Source: Streptomyces hygroscopicus
Lineage (GTDB): Bacteria; Actinomycetota; Actinomycetes; Streptomycetales; Streptomycetaceae
Length of the DNA: 64,000 nucleotides
Direction of reading: 5' to 3'
NCBI GenBank assembly: GCA_002021875.1
Contig: CP018627.1
Location: forward strand, 7,440,001 to 7,504,000
Shown: positions 1-9,870 of the stretch, piece by piece
Position numbering within the stretch: position 1 is the first letter of the stretch
Layout of the letters: each line of letters begins with the position of its first letter
Program-made: the position numbers and the translations under genes
Notes under the pieces: model-generated
What the model saw: the letters and a program-made list of their open reading frames with translations, nothing else
What the model was told of the DNA's origin: nothing
Database searches by the model: none

Positions 1-1106
1 ATGGTGTTCATGACGCGCTTGAAGCGCCCCGCATCGCGTTCGGCGCGGAGGAACGCCGTTTCCTCGCGGATCCTCTCCTCCGTGTTCATGGCATGGCTCG
101 CGCGGACCGCCGCGGCGACCTCGCCGAGAGGGCGGGCGCGCAGTTCGGCCGCGGTCATTCCGGGCCGGGTGTTGGTGACGGCGTTGCCCCAGTAGTCATC
201 CGGTATGGCTTCGCCGGTGAACGAACGGAAGTCGGCGATGAGGCCGAGCCTTTCCTCGCTCGCGTCGGGACGGTCACGCAATTCGCCGAGCACTTTCCAC
301 AGATGGGCGGTCAGCGCGTCATTGGTCGACACCCACTGCTCCGTGCCCGCGAGGTCGGCCATCGCGGCGTCCTTCATCGTGGCCAGTTCGGCGGCCGTGA
401 AGCGGGTGGTCACCGTCGTCACGTTGCCGAGGCTGCCCATCAGGGCGCGGCCGATGAAGGCGGCCTTCTGGGCTCGCCCGGTGACCGTGAAATGGGCGCC
501 GCCCGTACGGGTGTCACCTGTGGCCGACGCGCCGAGCGTGTCGATGACGCCGCGGTCGTGGCTGGGTTTGGCGTATCCGAGGCCCCGGTGCTCGTTCACC
601 CAGCTCTCCAGGAAGCTCATATAGCTGGACCCGTCGGCCACGGCGTGGTTCATCGTGAGGCCCAGGATGGAGCCCCCGTCCTTCATATGAGTGAGCTTCA
701 CCGTGAAAAGCGGCGTATCGTGGTCAACCACCCAGAACGGCATGGCGTGACTGAGATGGCGCTCCAGCCCCTTTTTCGCCGTATGACGAGGCCCGTAGTC
801 CGGCATGGGCTCGGATGCGTATGCCTCGACGAAGCGCACACCGCCGTCGTCGCAGAGCACACTGAGGCCGCCGTCGGGATCCCTCTTCATGCGGCCGGAA
901 AGGATCGGGAAGTTGCGCAATGTCCTGGCGAGGGAGGCACGGAGCGCCTCGCCGTCGAGCGTCTCCCGGTAGAAAAAGGCGCGCGGTGTATAGATCGGAC
1001 CGATGAGCATGTCGTAGACGCTCAGCCGTATGCGGTCACCGCTCGCTTCTCCGGCGCGCACGGTGAACGTTCGCTTGGCGCCGCTCTCGGTGGCGGATGC
1101 CGTCAT
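1..1106 (-). CDS. BAHD-like acyltransferase, C-terminus cut by the window edge
   Basis: The first 368 residues of an acyl-CoA-dependent acyltransferase of the PF02458/condensation-like fold. The HxxxD motif is visible as HAVADG (His154, Asp158), preceded by a Met-Asn as in plant and fungal BAHD enzymes, where this His is the general base. The N-terminal half reads as a typical first lobe (residues about 10-170), followed by a linker and the start of the second lobe; the DFGWG motif would lie beyond the window. Start chosen at the first ATG of the frame; the ribosome binding site is weak. The gene reads away from the methyltransferase behind it, with a 154-base gap. Family is well supported, substrate unknown; such enzymes usually acylate alcohols or amines of secondary metabolites. 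Confidence 0.8.
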   Translation of the reverse strand, partial: MTASATESGAKRTFTVRAGEASGDRIRLSVYDMLIGPIYTPRAFFYRETLDGEALRASLARTLRNFPILSGRMKRDPDGGLSVLCDDGGVRFVEAYASEPMPDYGPRHTAKKGLERHLSHAMPFWVVDHDTPLFTVKLTHMKDGGSILGLTMNHAVADGSSYMSFLESWVNEHRGLGYAKPSHDRGVIDTLGASATGDTRTGGAHFTVTGRAQKAAFIGRALMGSLGNVTTVTTRFTAAELATMKDAAMADLAGTEQWVSTNDALTAHLWKVLGELRDRPDASEERLGLIADFRSFTGEAIPDDYWGNAVTNTRPGMTAAELRARPLGEVAAAVRASHAMNTEERIREETAFLRAERDAGRFKRVMNT

Positions 1107-1260
1107 ACTCACACGCTCTTTCGTCGGGACCGAACACGCTGTCGCGTCGACGCGTTGACCCTAACTCCCCGGTGCGGGCGGCCTCATGGACTGGAGCCGG
1201 GTTTAGGGAAATTCCGCAACTTCCGTTCGGCTTCGATCTTTCTCGGCGGTCGTGGCCGTG

Positions 1261-2442
1261 TTAGGCGGGGTGCCCCAGGAGCATCGTGGGGGAGCCCTTC
1301 GAGCGCGTCAGCACGATGGTGCAGGCGTTTCCGCCCTCGAGCCGCAGCTTCTTGCGGAGCTGCTCCGGCTCGACCGCCGAACCGCGCTTCTTGATGGTGG
1401 CGATGCCGACCTCCCGCTCCCGCAGCAGCGCCTTGAGTCTCTTCAGGTTGAACGGCAGCACATCCGTGATCTCGTACGCGGTGGCGAACGGCGTCGGGCG
1501 CAGCTCGTCCGTCGTGATGTAGGCGATCGTCGGGTCGATCAGCCGGCCGCCGACGCGGGCCGCGACATCGGCGACGAGATGGGCGCGGATGACGGCCCCG
1601 TCCGGCTCGTAGAGCCAGCGGCCGACCGGGCCGGGCTCGGGGGCGGGAAGGTGCGGGGTGCCGACGAGGGAGTGGGCACTCGGCAGAAGGGTGGCGCGGC
1701 GCAGCCCGGGGCGGGCGGTGCCGAACCACAGGACGGCCTCCTTCACCTGGCCGTGGTCCGAGATCCACTCGGCCTCCGCGTCCTCGGGGACCGCCTCGTG
1801 CGGCACGCCGGGGGCGATCTTGAGGGCGGCGCGCGGGGTGGTGCGGGCGGCTTCGATGGCCCAGGAGAGGGGCGGGGAGTACGCCTCGGGGTCGAAGACG
1901 CGGCCCCGGCCGCCGCGCCGGGCCGGGTCGACGAAGACCGCGTCGAAGGGCCGGGTGTCGATGTCGGTGACATCGGCGCAGCGGATCTCGATGAGTTCGG
2001 CCAGGCCGAGCGCCTGGGCGTTGGCGCGGGCGACGGCACAGGTCAGCGGGTCGCGATCGACGGCGAGTACGGAGATCCCGGTGCGGGCGAGCGCGATCGC
2101 GTCGCCGCCGATGCCGCAGCACAGATCGGCCATGCGGCGGACGCCGAACTCCGCGAAGCGGGCGGCGCGATACGCGGCGACGGAGGTGCGGGTGGACTGC
2201 TCGACGCCGTTCGGCGTGAAGTACATGCGGTGCGCGTCCTCGGGGCCGAATTTGGCCACCGCCCGCTGCCGCAGCGTGGCCTGGGTCAGGGCCGCCGAGA
2301 CCAGCGCCGGGGGGTGGTCCCGGCGCAGCCGCGTCGCGGTGGCGAGCTCCTTCGCCGGGTCGTAGTCGCGGAGCCCGGAGAGCAGTGCCTGCCCCTCGTC
2401 GCCGAGCAGTGAGTCGAAGGCGTCAACGTCCACATGGCCCAT
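1261..2442 (-). CDS. class I SAM-dependent methyltransferase with THUMP-like C-terminal domain
   Basis: 393 residues. A Rossmann methyltransferase core lies at about residues 90-250, with the glycine motif ADLCCGIGGDA, the acidic end of strand 2 (AVDRD), and FVDPARR, a Pro-containing motif IV position. The C-terminal stretch (about 300-390) with REVGIATIKKRG and RKKL is the THUMP_like domain found fused to such methyltransferases in actinobacteria. The target is probably RNA, but this is inferred only from the THUMP resemblance. Start ATG is the first in frame; it is divergent from the deacetylase gene. Its position near groES-groEL is conserved in Streptomyces as far as I recall. Confidence 0.85.
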   Translation of the reverse strand: MGHVDVDAFDSLLGDEGQALLSGLRDYDPAKELATATRLRRDHPPALVSAALTQATLRQRAVAKFGPEDAHRMYFTPNGVEQSTRTSVAAYRAARFAEFGVRRMADLCCGIGGDAIALARTGISVLAVDRDPLTCAVARANAQALGLAELIEIRCADVTDIDTRPFDAVFVDPARRGGRGRVFDPEAYSPPLSWAIEAARTTPRAALKIAPGVPHEAVPEDAEAEWISDHGQVKEAVLWFGTARPGLRRATLLPSAHSLVGTPHLPAPEPGPVGRWLYEPDGAVIRAHLVADVAARVGGRLIDPTIAYITTDELRPTPFATAYEITDVLPFNLKRLKALLREREVGIATIKKRGSAVEPEQLRKKLRLEGGNACTIVLTRSKGSPTMLLGHPA

Positions 2443-2519
2443 TCTCCCCGCTCCCGCGAGCGCATTCGCCCGCGTACGGCGCGCATATGCGCGCCCCTGG
2501 ACCGAAGATCGCTTATGTG

Positions 2520-3587
2520 ATGATGATCAAGACTGGTTTTCCTCGCTGTCTGGTTCTCGTCGGCGCGGCAGCCGTGCTCACGGCCTGCGGATCCCTCGGC
2601 GCCGCCACCGAGCCGCACACCGGCTCCCGTCACGGTGTTCCCATGCCGCCGGCCTCCCTCGCCTCCCGGCTGGACGACCCGCCGTCGCCCTCGCAGCCGC
2701 CGTCCGGACAGGAGCCGGAGCGGCGGCCACCGGCGTCGTCCGGGCCGGGGTACGAGGGGTACGAGGGGTACGAGGGTGAGGCCCGGGACGGCGCGTTCCC
2801 GGACGCCGGTGACGCCTCGGCGTCCGCCTCGCCCCCGGCCGCGGGGACGTCCGGCACGGGCTCCGCGCTGTCGCGCTCGGCCCCGGTGGGCGCCTCCGAC
2901 GCCTACCGCCGCTGGGGGCTGGACCGGCCGCTGGAGCGGCCTCCGGCCCCGCCCGCCGTCAAGCCCGCGCTCGGGCGGTCGGGGCCGCAGCAGTGGGGGC
3001 TGCCGCCGATCGTGCGGCAGGTGCCGACCGACCAGCGGGTGGTCTTCGTGACGATCGACGACGGGATCGAGAAGGACCCGCGCTTCGTGGAACAGGCCCG
3101 CGAGCTCGGGCTGCCGTTCACCGCGTTCCTTACCGACAACGTGATCGGGGACCACTACGACTACTTCGACCAGTTGCGCCGGCTCGGCAACCCCATGGAG
3201 AACCACACCCTCACCCACCCCAGCCTGGCCGGTATGTCCTACGACGACCAGGTGCGGGAGATCTGCGGCCAGCGGGACATCCTGTGGAACCGCTTCGGTC
3301 AACAGCCGCGCCTCTTCCGTCCCCCTTTCGGGGAGTACGACGAGACGACGCTGCAGGCGGCGGGCTTCTGCGGCGCGCGGACCGTGGTGCTGTGGCGCGC
3401 CGAGATGGAGACCCACGGGCTGGCCTACCGCTCCGGCGACCATCTGCTGCCGGGGGACATCATCCTCGCGCACTTCCGGGGGCCGGAGCAGCTTGAGGGG
3501 CAGTCGATGACCGAGTGGATCACAGCGCTGGTGCGGGCGATCCAGGCCCAGGGCTTCACGATCGGGCGGCTGGAGGACTATGTGTGA
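2520..3587 (+). CDS. lipoprotein polysaccharide deacetylase (NodB/CE4 domain)
   Basis: 355 residues. The N-terminus is a type II signal peptide with lipobox LTAC, lipidated Cys about residue 23, so the enzyme is membrane-anchored outside the cell. A Pro/Ser-rich linker of some 130 residues follows, including a triple YEG repeat. The CE4 domain covers the last 190 residues: TIDDG (metal-binding Asp pair), HTLTHP (the two His of motif 2), RPPFGEYD (motif 3), and LAHF near the end. Such enzymes de-N-acetylate peptidoglycan or other cell-wall glycans. The frame is open upstream, but a start there would hide the signal peptide; GTG 2517 or ATG 2523 are alternative starts. Confidence 0.88.
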   Translation: MMIKTGFPRCLVLVGAAAVLTACGSLGAATEPHTGSRHGVPMPPASLASRLDDPPSPSQPPSGQEPERRPPASSGPGYEGYEGYEGEARDGAFPDAGDASASASPPAAGTSGTGSALSRSAPVGASDAYRRWGLDRPLERPPAPPAVKPALGRSGPQQWGLPPIVRQVPTDQRVVFVTIDDGIEKDPRFVEQARELGLPFTAFLTDNVIGDHYDYFDQLRRLGNPMENHTLTHPSLAGMSYDDQVREICGQRDILWNRFGQQPRLFRPPFGEYDETTLQAAGFCGARTVVLWRAEMETHGLAYRSGDHLLPGDIILAHFRGPEQLEGQSMTEWITALVRAIQAQGFTIGRLEDYV

Positions 3588-3757
3588 CGGCGCCTGGGGA
3601 GAGGGGCCGCGCAGACGGCCTGGGGCTCTGGAGCGGGGCGGGGCTGCGCGGAGTGCCCGTGGTTCCGGAGAGAGTCGGGACGTGGTCGCAGCCCCCCGGA
3701 GCGTGGCGGCCGTAAGGCGGTGAGGAGGTGGCGAGCGGGGGCTCGCCACCACGTCGC

Positions 3758-3784
3758 TTGGCACTCTAGTTGACTGAGTGCTAA
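3758..3784 (+). promoter_or_regulatory. CIRCE operator 1 (HrcA site)
   Basis: TTGGCACTC-N9-GAGTGCTAA, one mismatch within the inverted repeat relative to the TTAGCACTC consensus. It overlaps the -35 region of the groES promoter. HrcA binds CIRCE and represses groE genes when chaperonin is plentiful (established for Bacillus and Streptomyces). Confidence 0.95.
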
Positions 3785-3798
3785 CCGCGTCATAATGT
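3770..3798 (+). promoter_or_regulatory. groES-groEL1 promoter
   Basis: A -35 TTGACT and a -10 TAATGT separated by 17 bases, a good vegetative-sigma promoter. The -35 box lies within the first CIRCE and the second CIRCE lies just downstream, so HrcA would block polymerase binding and escape. Confidence 0.7.
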
Positions 3799-3803
3799 CG
3801 AGG

Positions 3804-3830
3804 CTGGCACTCGGGACCGATGAGTGCCAA
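3804..3830 (+). promoter_or_regulatory. CIRCE operator 2 (HrcA site)
   Basis: CTGGCACTC-N9-GAGTGCCAA, about 20 bases after the first copy and just downstream of the -10 box. Two tandem CIRCE elements in front of groES are known for Streptomyces. Confidence 0.93.
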
Positions 3831-3933
3831 GAGATACAGCGACGGGCAGGTCCGGCACCCGCGACGACGGATCCACCTGGTCGCCACCTCAGACAGTTGA
3901 CCCCGTGAGATCTCCGAAGGGGGAGGTCGGATC

Positions 3934-4242
3934 GTGACGACCACCAGCTCCAAGGTTGCCATCAAGCCGCTCGAGGACCGCATTGTGGTCCAGCCGCTCG
4001 ACGCCGAACAGACCACGGCCTCGGGCCTGGTCATTCCGGACACCGCCAAGGAAAAGCCCCAGGAGGGCGTCGTCCTGGCCGTGGGCCCGGGCCGCTTCGA
4101 GGACGGCAAGCGCCTTCCGCTCGACGTCTCCGTCGGTGACGTCGTGCTCTACAGCAAGTACGGCGGCACCGAGGTGAAGTACAGCGGCGAGGAGTACCTC
4201 GTCCTCTCGGCTCGCGACGTCCTCGCGATCGTCGAGAAGTAA
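3934..4242 (+). CDS. groES: co-chaperonin GroES
   Basis: 102 residues, the usual GroES length. It forms the heptameric lid of the cytoplasmic GroEL chaperonin. Diagnostic stretches are [11 protein letters not shown] near the start, the mobile-loop region rich in Thr/Ser (TASGLVIPD), [10 protein letters not shown], and [10 protein letters not shown] with the final strand [17 protein letters not shown] start eight bases after GGGGGAGG. First gene of the heat-shock operon with groEL1, 91 bases downstream; the double CIRCE controls both. Confidence 0.98.
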   Translation: MTTTSSKVAIKPLEDRIVVQPLDAEQTTASGLVIPDTAKEKPQEGVVLAVGPGRFEDGKRLPLDVSVGDVVLYSKYGGTEVKYSGEEYLVLSARDVLAIVEK

Positions 4243-4288
4243 TCACCGAAGTTTTGCCTATGAGCCGTGCCCCGGTGCCCGCGTCTGA

Positions 4289-5959
<1,671 letters not shown>

Positions 5960-5987
5960 CGCACTTGCGTTTGCACGTCGCTGCTGT

Positions 5988-6026
5988 GCGAAGGCGCGGC
6001 CGCCCTGGGGGCGGCCGCGCCTTCGC
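5988..6026 (+). terminator. strong hairpin after groEL1
   Basis: A perfect 17-bp stem (GCGAAGGCGCGGCCGCC and its complement) around a 5-base loop, starting 29 bases after the groEL1 stop and followed by a short T-rich stretch. Typical Streptomyces terminator. Confidence 0.85.
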
Positions 6027-6061
6027 TGTTTGTCCCGCGGTGTGGGTGTGTGGTGGTTGCT

Positions 6062-6176
6062 GGGGTGCGCGGTCGGTTGTGTGGTGGGTGGCGGGGGCGG
6101 GGCCTCCGGTGCGGCGCGTGCGGGGTGCGCGGTCGGTTGTGTGGTGGGTGGCGGGGGTGGGGCCTCCGGTGCGGCG
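6062..6176. repeat. two-copy tandem repeat, 60-bp period
   Basis: The 55 bases from 6062 recur at 6122 with a single C-to-T difference; the five bases between the copies differ. Nearly identical copies side by side suggest a recent duplication. Confidence 0.92.
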
Positions 6177-6370
6177 CCCTGGACCGCATATTTACGGCGC
6201 CGGTGCCCGGGGGCGTGGGGTGGGCCGGGGATTGGCGCCACAAATATGCGAAAGCGTCCAGGACACCACCCCTGCGACCCCACCCCCTCCCGTCTCACCG
6301 GCGGCTGCCCGCCGGTGGCCCCGGGCGCCTGTCCGTCCCGCGTTCAGCCCGGGGGCCGTGACTTCGGCCC

Positions 6371-6487
6371 CTCCGGCGCTTGAAGAGCGGGTCCGGGGTG
6401 GAGCCCGCTATCCAGCCTCTCCGGCGTTTGAGGAGCGGGGTCCGGGGCGGAGCCCCGGTGGGGGGGCCAGGGGGCGGAGCCCCCTGG
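6371..6487. repeat. Streptomyces-type intergenic palindrome cluster
   Basis: Two copies of the element beginning CTCCGGCG(C/T)TTGA(A/G)GAGCGGG and ending GGAGCCC (from 6371 and 6419), followed by a third hairpin CCAGGGGGC-GGA-GCCCCCTGG. Hairpin arms CCGGGGC/GCCCCGG share the same GGA loop. I recognise this as an element scattered between genes in many Streptomyces genomes. It may also end transcripts of the SDR gene, which reads towards it. Confidence 0.75.
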
Positions 6488-6562
6488 TTTCGGGAAGGGG
6501 CGGGGTGGGGGCTGTCCGCCGGAGGCGCTGGTGCGGTTTCGGGGCGGGTAATCCCGGGAGGG

Positions 6563-7336
6563 CTATGCCTTCGCCGGAGGGCGGCCGACCTTGGAGGAGA
6601 GGGTGGAGAGGGCCGAGCGTGGGGCCAGCTTGGCCAGGCTTGTCATCGCCTTGTAGCGCGGGTCCGGGATGGACAGCGACTTGCCCCGGGCGAAATCCTT
6701 CAGGGCCGCCGTGACCAGCCGGTCGGCGTCCAGCCACATCCAGCTCGGCACGCTCTCCCGCTTGATTCCCGCTCGCGCGTGGAACTCCGTACGGACGAAC
6801 CCCGGGCACAGCGCCATCAGCCGTACGCCCGCGCTCGCCAGGTCCTTTGCCGCGCCCTGTGTGAACTGCACGACCCACGCCTTGCTCGCCCCGTAGGTGC
6901 CGCGCGGGAAGAAGGCCGCGATCGAGGCCACGTTGATCACCCCGCCGCGGCCGCGGCTGCGCATCGTTTCGGCGCCCGCGCTGGTCAGTCGCAGCACCGC
7001 CTCGCAGTGCAGCTTCAGCATCCGCAGTTCATCGGTGATCGGCACCTCCAGATAGCGGTCGCGGTTGCCGAAACCGGCGTTGTTGACGAGCAGATCGACC
7101 GGGTGGGTGCGGTCCCTGAGGCGGGCCTCGACCGCGGCGATTCCGTCATCCTCGGACAGGTCCGCCACCAGCACATCGGCCTCCACGCCGTGCCGGTCGT
7201 GCAGATCCGCCGCCTGCTCCCGCAGCCGCTTCTCGTCGCGTGCGACGAGCACCAGATTGTGCCCGTCGGCGGCGAGCCGGCCCGCGAAGGCGGCCCCGAT
7301 GCCCGCGGTGGTTCCGGTAATCAATGCAGTCGTCAT
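6563..7336 (-). CDS. short-chain dehydrogenase/reductase (classical SDR)
   Basis: 257 residues. Rossmann NAD(P) motif TGTTAGIG at residues 8-15, LVNNAG about residue 85, catalytic Ser in the NVASIAAF strand, and YGASK with catalytic Tyr and Lys about 155-160; PGFVRTEF follows. The dinucleotide Arg after strand 2 (VARDEKRL) favours NADP. Substrate unknown. Start ATG is the only one before the glycine motif. No operon partner; the next gene upstream is a MOSC protein 83 bases away on the same strand. Confidence 0.88.
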   Translation of the reverse strand: MTTALITGTTAGIGAAFAGRLAADGHNLVLVARDEKRLREQAADLHDRHGVEADVLVADLSEDDGIAAVEARLRDRTHPVDLLVNNAGFGNRDRYLEVPITDELRMLKLHCEAVLRLTSAGAETMRSRGRGGVINVASIAAFFPRGTYGASKAWVVQFTQGAAKDLASAGVRLMALCPGFVRTEFHARAGIKRESVPSWMWLDADRLVTAALKDFARGKSLSIPDPRYKAMTSLAKLAPRSALSTLSSKVGRPPAKA

Positions 7337-7419
7337 ACGCGCACGTTATCGGCCACGGCAGGCCCTGGTGGACCGCCGAGCGGGACCGTGAGCGATCTGG
7401 GCCGGAATGAACACTTCCG

Positions 7420-8088
7420 TCAGCTGGACCGGTACTTGAGGGCGGCCTCCCGCGCCTCCGGATGGAGTGCGTCGCCCGCCACCAGCACCCTCGGCAGCAG
7501 CTCCCGCTCCGTGGTCTCGGCACGGAAGAGGAAGGCGACCGTCACCTCGTGGTCGGGCCGGTGCACGATCTCGACCGGGTCGCCCGAGCGGACCTCGCCG
7601 GGTTCGAGCACCCGCAGATACGCCCCCGGTACGGCGGCCTGGGTGAACCGCTTGACCCATCCCCGCTCGCCCAGCCACCCCGCGAACGTACGGCAGGGGA
7701 TCCGCGGTGACGTCACCTCCAGGAGCAGCTCGCTCCCCACCCGCCAGCGCTCGCCGATGAGGGCGCCGCTGACGTCGATGCCGCTGGTGGTGAGGTTCTC
7801 GCCGAAGACACCGTTGGCCAGCTCGCGGCCCAGCTCCTGTTCCCAGACGTCGAGGTCCTCGCGGGCGTAGGCGTAGACGGCCTGGTCGTCGCCGCCGTGG
7901 TGGCGGGTGTCGCAGACCGAGTCACCGGACAGACCGCTGCCACCCTGGCCCTTCGGCCCCGGGGCCGCGACCCGTACCGGGCGCTCGACGGGACGCTTGT
8001 CGATACCGGTGCCGGTGGGGCAGTCGCTGTAGTCGGTCGGCGTCGCGCGGCCCAGATTCACCGTGAGAACGGCTGGAGTTTGCAGCAT
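7420..8088 (-). CDS. MOSC domain protein (YiiM-like)
   Basis: 222 residues from the ATG that gives the usual MOSC N-terminus; nine residues upstream are open. The MOSC core is seen in FGENLTTSGID, GALIGERWRVGSELLLEVTSPRIPC with the invariant Cys, and RVLEPGEVRSGD. MOSC proteins bind sulfur of the molybdenum cofactor and in YiiM-type members reduce N-hydroxylated compounds. Divergent from a LysR gene with a 68-base shared region, so the LysR protein is the likely regulator (inference). Confidence 0.85.
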   Translation of the reverse strand: MLQTPAVLTVNLGRATPTDYSDCPTGTGIDKRPVERPVRVAAPGPKGQGGSGLSGDSVCDTRHHGGDDQAVYAYAREDLDVWEQELGRELANGVFGENLTTSGIDVSGALIGERWRVGSELLLEVTSPRIPCRTFAGWLGERGWVKRFTQAAVPGAYLRVLEPGEVRSGDPVEIVHRPDHEVTVAFLFRAETTERELLPRVLVAGDALHPEAREAALKYRSS

Positions 8089-8156
8089 GACCGCACGGTA
8101 GGGCAGGGCGGTCAAAGCGTCGACGTAATATCCCGGACCATACCCAAGGGTCGCTT

Positions 8157-9077
8157 ATGCTCGGAGGCATGATCGAGGCCCGCCATCTCAGGGTGCTGCG
8201 CGCGGTGGCCGCCACCGGTTCCTTCTCCGCCGCCGCCCGCGAGCTGGGCTGCACCCAGCCTGCCGTCAGCCAGCAGATGAAGGCCCTGGAGGGCGCCGCG
8301 GGCACCCCGTTGCTGATCCGCAGCGGGCGGGAGATGCGGCTGACCGAGGCGGGCCGGGCGCTGGTGCGGCATGCCACCGGGATCCTGGCCGGGCTGACCG
8401 CCGCCGAGGAGGAGGTCGCGGCGATCGCCGGGCTGCGGGCGGGCCGGGTGCGGCTGGTGTCCTTCCCCAGTGGCAGCTCGACCCTGGTGCCCATGGCGCT
8501 CGCCGAGATGCGCGCGGCGCATCCGGGGACCCGGGTCTCGCTGGTGGAGGCCGAGCCGCCGGGCTCGGTGGAGATGCTGCGCGCGGGCGACTGCGAGATC
8601 GCGCTGGCCTTCCGGTATCCGCAGATGAGCGAGGAGGCTTCGGGCGGTGCCGAGTGGGACGACCTGGTCCTGCGGCCGCTGCTGAACGACCGGCTGGTGG
8701 GCGTGGTGCCGGAGGGGCACAAGCTCGCGGGCGCCGGGGCGGTGGGGATCGCCGAGCTGGCCGGGGAGCCGTGGATCGCGGGCTGTCCGCGCTGCCGGGG
8801 GCATCTGGTGGAGGTGTGCGAATCCGAGGGGTTCACGCCGCGGATCGACTTCGCGACGGACGACTATCCGACGGTCGTCGGCCTGGTCGGGGCCGGGCTG
8901 GGGGTCGCGGTGCTGCCCGAGCTGGCGCTGGAGTCCGTACGTGCCAAGGGCGCCACGACGCTGGAGGTGGAACCCGCGGTGCGCCGGGAAGTGGTGGCGC
9001 TGACCCTGCCCGACCTCGCCCGCGTCCCGGCGGTGGCGGCGACGCTGGACCGGCTGGAGCAGGCGGCCCGCAGGTGA
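8157..9077 (+). CDS. LysR family transcriptional regulator
   Basis: 306 residues. N-terminal winged HTH: the stretch around GSFSAAARELGCTQPAVSQQ is the classical LysR recognition region, followed by the linker helix. The substrate-binding domain starts about residue 95 with a periplasmic-binding-like fold; a Cys pair (AGCPRCRG) lies near residue 205. AAGGG six bases before this ATG supports it; the ATG at 8169 would give a more usual N-terminus, but its GGAGG is only one base away. Likely autoregulates and controls the divergent MOSC gene. Confidence 0.88.
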   Translation: MLGGMIEARHLRVLRAVAATGSFSAAARELGCTQPAVSQQMKALEGAAGTPLLIRSGREMRLTEAGRALVRHATGILAGLTAAEEEVAAIAGLRAGRVRLVSFPSGSSTLVPMALAEMRAAHPGTRVSLVEAEPPGSVEMLRAGDCEIALAFRYPQMSEEASGGAEWDDLVLRPLLNDRLVGVVPEGHKLAGAGAVGIAELAGEPWIAGCPRCRGHLVEVCESEGFTPRIDFATDDYPTVVGLVGAGLGVAVLPELALESVRAKGATTLEVEPAVRREVVALTLPDLARVPAVAATLDRLEQAARR

Positions 9078-9147
9078 GCGGCCGGCGTTCGCGCACCGGG
9101 TGGTGGCAGAAGGAACGTTTCTTCGATTGGCTGCGACCGGACTCCGA

Positions 9148-9462
9148 TCAGGCTCCGGGGGCCCCGGTGCCGGCGACCGCTCGGTGGCGTGCCCGCCCCA
9201 TGAGCTCCTCGCGCTCGTCCTCGGTCAGTCCGCCCCACACTCCGTAAGGCTCGCGTACGGCGAGGGCGTGCGCGGCGCACTGCGCTCGTACCGGGCAGCG
9301 CATGCACACCTCTTTCGCCGACATCTCGCGTGCGCTGCGGGCAGCGCCGCGCTCCCCCTCCGGGTGGAAGAAGAGCGAGCTGTCGACCCCGCGACACGCG
9401 GCCAGGAGCTGCCAGTCCCACAGGTCGGCATTCGGGCCGGGAAGACGGGAGAAATCTGCCAT
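9148..9462 (-). CDS. whiD: WhiB-like iron-sulfur developmental regulator WhiD
   Basis: 104 residues. WhiB domain with four Cys that bind a [4Fe-4S] cluster: one in LLAACRGVD, then CMRCPVRAQC supplying three. The GVWGG turn follows, then a basic C-terminal segment. WhiB-like proteins bind the principal sigma factor region 4. The location beside bldM and the sequence match S. coelicolor WhiD (SCO4767 by memory), needed for late spore maturation. GGAG eight bases before this ATG decides the start; 18 further residues upstream have no RBS. The promoter region carries a long inverted repeat. Confidence 0.92.
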   Translation of the reverse strand: MADFSRLPGPNADLWDWQLLAACRGVDSSLFFHPEGERGAARSAREMSAKEVCMRCPVRAQCAAHALAVREPYGVWGGLTEDEREELMGRARHRAVAGTGAPGA

Positions 9463-9511
9463 TGCCTTATCTCCTCGATGCGATCGGCTGCGGACGCTGC
9501 GTCCTGGGTCG

Positions 9512-9536
9512 TACATCTACGGTGTAAGTAGATGTA
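9512..9536. promoter_or_regulatory. inverted repeat upstream of whiD
   Basis: TACATCTAC-N7-GTAGATGTA, perfect 9-bp arms, 50 bases upstream of the whiD start in an A/T-richer stretch. The shape is that of a dimeric-regulator operator. Which protein binds is not known from the sequence. Confidence 0.6.
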
Positions 9537-9719
9537 AATATGACTCATTGCGAATCTAGCCACACAGACCGGCAAATTGGAAGCAAGGTCGCCAAATGCC
9601 ACCGAAGGGACTGCCTCGGGGGCTGCCCTATGGGGGAGACGCGAAGGGCGCGACCTGTGCGACGAAGCTGCTCCGTGTCCGGGCCCTCACGTAGAGTGTC
9701 GAAGGTGGCCGCCGAACCC

Positions 9720-9747
9720 CGTAACTCTTTCGGGTGACCGTCGTTGA
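9720..9747 (+). promoter_or_regulatory. bldM promoter of sigma-BldN type
   Basis: CGTAAC, 16 bases, CGTTGA. These boxes match the sigma-BldN promoter consensus described for bldMp1 and the chaplin genes. The promoter ends 123 bases before the bldM start, leaving a fairly long leader. Confidence 0.75.
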
Positions 9748-9870
9748 GAGTGCGGAGGCGGTTGATGGGTAAAGCTCTCGGACAGATATCCGGGGCTGTC
9801 AATCGCTCAGGTGACGATATGTACCAGCCTGGAGGCTCAAGGTGACGCGCATCAGCTGCGGAGGACGGCC

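Larger units (their letters stand above)
6027..6562. other. gene-free gap with repeats between groEL1 and the SDR gene
   Basis: No convincing gene in either strand. The gap holds a two-copy 60-bp tandem repeat and a cluster of short palindromes described separately. Codon-position bias is lost here and G runs are common. Confidence 0.7.
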
